A stretch of DNA of 64,000 bases, taken from Marsupella aquatica (Eukaryota; Marchantiophyta). Every line of letters begins with the position of its first letter. The stretch's first letter is position 1. The stretch is taken from contig OZ316899.1 in the NCBI GenBank assembly GCA_973895155.1, forward strand, positions 13,826,001-13,890,000. Reading direction: 5' to 3'. Both the position numbers and the translations under genes were made by a program. The notes under the pieces were generated by a model. That model was not told the DNA's origin. It saw nothing but the letters and a program-made list of their open reading frames with translations, and made no database searches. Shown in pieces: positions 60,014 through 64,000 of the stretch.

Positions 60014-60972
60014 TGTAAGATCATCCAACCCAAAAACACTCAGTTCACAATAATGAATGACGTCTTCGAATGCACACAATGGTATTCATAGTGAATAATC
60101 CGTTTGTCAGAGCCGTTAGAATACGACATAATCACTACCGGTCGAAAGCACATCTGACACAATAAATGTTTTTTGTCGTTATGTCAACAACATTTACACT
60201 AATGAGCCTAAGATGTCAGTTTCTGAAGAGCATAATCATGTTTATTAAATCATCTTAATTGAGTAGCGCCGAGCGCTACTCAAACATCCTCACTCCAACA
60301 TGGACCCAAAATGGTGCAATATATGTTTAGCGCCAGGCGCTACTCAAACCCACACCCTAAATTGTGGTATTAAACTGGAATATTTTATCCGGGGTTTCAG
60401 AATAGATCCTAATGTTTGTAGGTATTTTCCAAATATTATCTAAAATTTTACCAAAATGTGCCTATTTAATATTAATGTCGGGCGCTAATCTGAAACGGTA
60501 ATCATGACATTCATTTAAGGAAAAATATTCAAAAATTGTATTCATTTTGTTTTTTATTTTATACTTCAGGGTCAATGTTGTCCTAACTTAGGGAAAATTT
60601 AGGGTTTAAATATTGATCATTTTGGGTAGCGCCAGGCGCTACTATTGACCAATATCAGATTTGACCTAGGAATATAGATTAAAATCATCAAAATATTCTT
60701 TAACGGTCATGTTCAACGGTAATGTTAGGTCGCGTAACGTTGAAGATATGCCAACGGTATTCAAACAACTAATCCAGAATTGACAAGTGGCGCTCAGGAG
60801 AATGTCGTAAATAGATATCAATGTAGCGAGGGGATAGTTTAGAGACGATACTCTCCCCACCTCCCTTGTCTGCTGTATTTAGGTTCGGTTTCGGAGGTTC
60901 TTCGTGCAAGAATTCTCTAGAAGAAGTACGGTACGAATGAGGTACTCATCACGATCGTGAAGCACTTTGTGT
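60014..60972. promoter_or_regulatory. Divergent upstream region of the two transposon genes
   Basis: About 960 bp of AT-rich DNA between the two start codons, which must hold both promoters. It carries four palindrome copies. A TATTTAGG box with a CT-rich stretch (CTCCCCACCTCCCTTG, 60855 onward) lies 70-120 bp before the plus-strand ATG at 60973 and could be its core promoter. No ORF is credible. Confidence 0.5.
60264..60641. promoter_or_regulatory. 15-bp palindromes in the shared upstream region (4)
   Basis: TAGCGCCGAGCGCTA at 60264-60278, TAGCGCCAGGCGCTA at 60328-60342, a degenerate TAATGTCGGGCGCTA at 60473-60487, and TAGCGCCAGGCGCTA at 60627-60641. Spacings are 64, 145 and 154 bp. Placement between divergent genes fits a transposase-binding or repressor site; this is inference. 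Confidence 0.75.
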
Positions 60973-61785
60973 ATGCAAAACATGGACCCTCTCCCCACCA
61001 CCTTGCATGGGTATAGTGCTAACGGGCAGAGAGAGCAGATCCATTCCCAGACATCCGAGTGCTCGTTTTCTGGATCTGTTTACAATCATCGTGTGACACG
61101 GTCTACAACATCCCAAGATCCCAAAACAATCGCGGTAGTCACATTTCCGAAGAGCAGGAGAGCGAAGATGGACGATCTCGACACATACGCTGTGGAAGAT
61201 CGAGGAGAAATGTCACTGACAATGTCCGACGTTATCTCCAAGCATGTTATGGTGTTTGGCAAGGATTTTCAAGGGCACGACAAAGACCCCCCAAGGATTC
61301 CAATGTGCCGCTTGGTTCACATGGAAGTTGTCCGCACCTTACAGAAGGGAAGTCCTTCAATTGAAAAGTTGAAGGACTCTTTTTGTAGCACAGGATACAA
61401 CTCAAAAATTGGAATGTTGTTCTATGTCCAGCCGACATATTTGAATGGGAATGTCCAGACGTGTACTCCAGAAATTTGAGCGACTTGGGACCCGGTGTGG
61501 GTGGCCGAGAATGAGAAGTTTGAAGCTGAATGTGCGGCCGATCCAGACTTCATGGTGTTACAAGATAAGATGTTTTATGTTTGACAGTAACCATCGACTT
61601 TACGCATGGTCGATCGTTACGAAAGAAAATCCGGAAGATAGCAAGTATCACCCGCGTGTGCAATGTACTATCTTCAAGGGTGAAAATGGATCTTTGATTG
61701 AGATTGAGGCGGCTATGCATACTGTGAACCAATAAATCTCTCTTTGAATTTCACCTATCCTTATCTTTTATAGTGTAGTTTTTAC

Positions 61786-61800
61786 TAGCGCCTAGCGCTA
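61786..61800. promoter_or_regulatory. 15-bp palindrome in an intron of the plus-strand gene
   Basis: TAGCGCCTAGCGCTA, one mismatch from perfect symmetry, between coding segments ending at about 61735 and resuming at about 61826. Confidence 0.7.
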
Positions 61801-63193
61801 TTGACTGACAAATTCTTCTGTAGACTTGGACAGGCCGTGGTGGAACCTTCCTGGATACTTGATGCAGACCGAATTAAGAGGATTTTGTCCAACAATCTAG
61901 AATACTACAAATCAATCATCGATGGGGAAAACTTCAAGAAGTTTGGGCAGGTGATGTAGAAGACTCGAAAAGGATCGTGGTATTCCAAGAAAATGCCTCA
62001 AGAAGCACTTATGTATATCTTATGTGAGAATAAGATTAAATCCTATTCTCAACAATTCAAGATGGACATGGAGTTGGCTACCGCTCAGGGAAATCCTTGG
62101 TCTCAGGAAGAGACATCCAAACGGCATGCGGTCATGATGAAAGAAGCAACAAAGGATTGGGCGATCAAGGTCTCAAAGATCACTCCCTTGTTGAGTCCTG
62201 AGTTTGAAGACTTCATGACAACCTGTGCTAAGATGTATCCGATGACAGAGGTGAACAAACGCGAGAAGAAACCGGATGCGGTTGTCTGTACCATGGATCG
62301 TGCCAGGTTTTTTATAGCAGTCTCCGCCCTCGACCCCAAATTGAGGAGCATTTTGTTAGTAGCGCATTGCACGCCAGAGCTCAGGAAGCAGTTCTTTCAT
62401 CCGCAAAGCGTTAGCGATGACCCTGTGAAGCAGTGGTGCCACACTTGGCAAACTTGGAATAGCGTGGAGGGAATTGCCATTGGTATGCTGCAGACTGCCC
62501 TCCAGCAAATCAGTGAAATAATTCCTTCCAATCGATTGGAGGAATGGAAGTGTGAGTCTTATGATTCACTCGTTGAAATAGTGTGCAATGATTTCAAAAA
62601 ATTTGGGGATGCAGTGAAAGGTACGTTTTTCAATACGATGTGGATGTCCAAGTACCCGGACAAGGAAGACTACACACTCAAGAATCAAAAGCGAGCGAAA
62701 CGATATGTCTATCGTTTCTTCATGCACATGGAGATTGTGAAGCCTGACTATTTTTGGGCTTACCCAGCTGCTGTCCAGAATTGGGTCATCTGCGCAGATG
62801 GAGACATTTTGGCCGAACTATATTCGATGTATCCCGCTGAGGGTATACTTCCACCGAGGAAATTGTCCAAGTGGGAGAGAATTCACTGCCCTTGGTATCT
62901 TGACACCGACAGATGGGATTCTCCTTTGACAACACTAAGAAGGATGCTTTCCATAAACTGTCTAAATCCCAAGTTCCGAGACAATTTGTCTCCAACATGA
63001 AGCAGGGAATTGAGGGGGACATCAACTCGTCGACGACTGAGTTGCAAAAAAAATGCGAAACCACAGTGGTTCATGTTGATCGAAGTCGAAAACCAAGAGC
63101 CAAAGCCAAGGCGGATGCCCCTGTGGCAAGTGCTAGTGCCAAGTCTGCGAAAAAATGTAAGCTACACCTCCTTCTTCCGACTTCCTTCTTTGG

Positions 63194-63279
63194 TAGCACC
63201 TGGCGCTATCATGTGTCATAAGGTTAATGTGTCTTATTTCCCAAAATTAATGTGGGTGTTTGGTCAGCGCCTGGCGCTA
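63194..63279. promoter_or_regulatory. 15-bp palindromes in the last seen intron (2)
   Basis: TAGCACCTGGCGCTA at 63194-63208 and CAGCGCCTGGCGCTA at 63265-63279, both inside intron 63157-63314. As in transposase intron 2, one intron carries two copies. Confidence 0.75.
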
Positions 63280-64000
63280 ACACTCTTTCTGTGCTTGACA
63301 CCGTTTTTTGGTAGGTGGTCAAAAATCTGATGCCGCCATGGATGACACAAAAGTTGATGCAACACCAGAAGTCTCTGAGGCCAACACTGGTGCCAATCCA
63401 GACCCCATCACCCCCATTAAGAAGGGGAAGGTTATAGTTCCTGTGGATGCTACAAGCACAACAAAGAAGAAGAAGAAAAGGACCATCGATGCCTGGGAAT
63501 CGTCGTGAGATAATGCTTCTGGGGCCGGTATCCAACGGGATGTGGGGACTTTCAAGACCAAACTTGGAAGACACTGTATGGTCGAATCAAGCTTGGCAGA
63601 ATTCATTGATAGTGCATTTAGTAAGGAAGAGAAGCCAGATTGGGTCTCAGACGCTGAGAAGTGGGGTAAGGATTTGATCAAATCGGGGTGTAGAGATAAA
63701 GGAATCATTCAAGGTGGGAAGGAACGATCGTTTGGGGTGAATGCGGGTTTCATCTATCTCCCAACTGGTTTGAAACCCACAATTGTTGACCGTCGGGTCC
63801 CGAAATGGAATGTCACAGATCACACAGCAGCCAAATCATTTTTTTGGGCGATGGACCCTTTCCTTTCTGATGACGGCATGCTCGCTATCTTATACTCAGA
63901 TGACCACAATCAGATTTCCCAGGTCATTTCTGCATGTCAGCAATCCAAGAAGTTCATGTGCATCAATATGCACAATGTTTTCATGTCTATCCCAATGTAC

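Larger units (their letters stand above)
55960..64000. mobile_element. Mutator-like DNA transposon with two divergent genes
   Basis: Contains a complete-looking transposase gene on the minus strand and a decayed second gene on the plus strand, sharing an upstream region of about 960 bp, plus eleven 15-bp palindromes confined to their non-coding parts. The right end and second gene run out of the window. Terminal inverted repeats and a target duplication were not found, so the limits are approximate. Confidence 0.6.
60973..64000 (+). pseudogene. ParB-like gene with possible methyltransferase C-terminus, decayed
   Basis: Starts at ATG 60973 and runs off the window. Frame breaks: TGA 61477-61479, an extra base near 61577, TAG 61957-61959, a frame change near 62915, TGA 63506-63508. 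Introns: about 61735-61825 (ending CTTCTGTAG), and 63157-63314 (GTAAGC...TTGGTAG, phase-consistent). After a low-complexity start, MFYVFDSNHRLYAW (D-S-N-H-R at 61583-61597) resembles the DGxHRxxA motif of ParB/sulfiredoxin-fold proteins, with G to S from one base change. A helical middle (61993-62900) has no known motif. Then a lysine-rich linker (KKKKKRTIDAWESS) precedes a C-terminal domain with KSFFWAMDPFLSDDGMLAIL, which resembles the late strand of Rossmann methyltransferases. The last assignment is weak. Divergent from the transposase, it is likely the element's second gene. Confidence 0.5.

Overview
The window reads as repeat-dominated nuclear DNA from a plant-lineage eukaryote. Plant-type telomere heptamers (TTTAGGG and variants) are scattered throughout, genes are split by short GT-AG introns, and Ty3/gypsy, Mutator-like and Helitron-like sequences are all visible. 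A decayed retroelement carries a C5-cytosine methyltransferase next to its protease. Such retrotransposons are published for charophyte green algae and dinoflagellates, so a charophyte or other early-diverging streptophyte with a large genome is my best guess. The species cannot be fixed from the sequence alone.

Layout. 1-4.15 kb: two decayed coiled-coil (gag-like) reading frames meet head to head, each followed by LTR-type DNA. 4.3-8.65 kb: a truncated Ty3/gypsy element on the minus strand (gag, zinc knuckle, protease, first part of reverse transcriptase). 10.8-11.5 kb: a small four-exon gene, the only candidate host gene. 11.75-31.05 kb: a tandem pair of roughly 9.5-kb segments built from a composite satellite (about 360-bp modules carrying telomere-variant heptamer arrays), AT-rich DNA, pyrimidine-rich CATCTT-type repeats and Helitron-like 3' ends. 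31.5-33.5 kb: another LTR and a 26-bp tandem array. 33.85-36.06 kb: a broken plus-strand coding region facing an intact minus-strand membrane-protein ORF. 38.3-43.1 kb: two decayed minus-strand genes of the coiled-coil/globular type. 45.0-51.1 kb: the gag-protease-methyltransferase retroelement, fused to an LTR shared with the copy at 3.3 kb. 51-56 kb: diverged repeats. 56-64 kb: a DNA transposon with divergent genes.

The most interesting region is 55.96-64.0 kb. A four-exon Mutator-like transposase (minus strand; HNHP motif, DDE-type core, CxC...CxH SWIM finger) is divergent from a decayed gene (plus strand) with a ParB/sulfiredoxin-like DxNHR motif and a possible methyltransferase-like C-terminus. 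Eleven copies of a 15-bp palindrome, consensus TAGCGCCNGGCGCTA, lie only in the introns, the shared upstream region and the downstream flank of these genes. None lies in an exon and no comparable copy was seen elsewhere in the window. Most other coding sequence is broken by stops and frameshifts, many of the stops having the CGA to TGA or CAG to TAG form expected from decay of methylated cytosines. All reading was by eye; there were no database searches.
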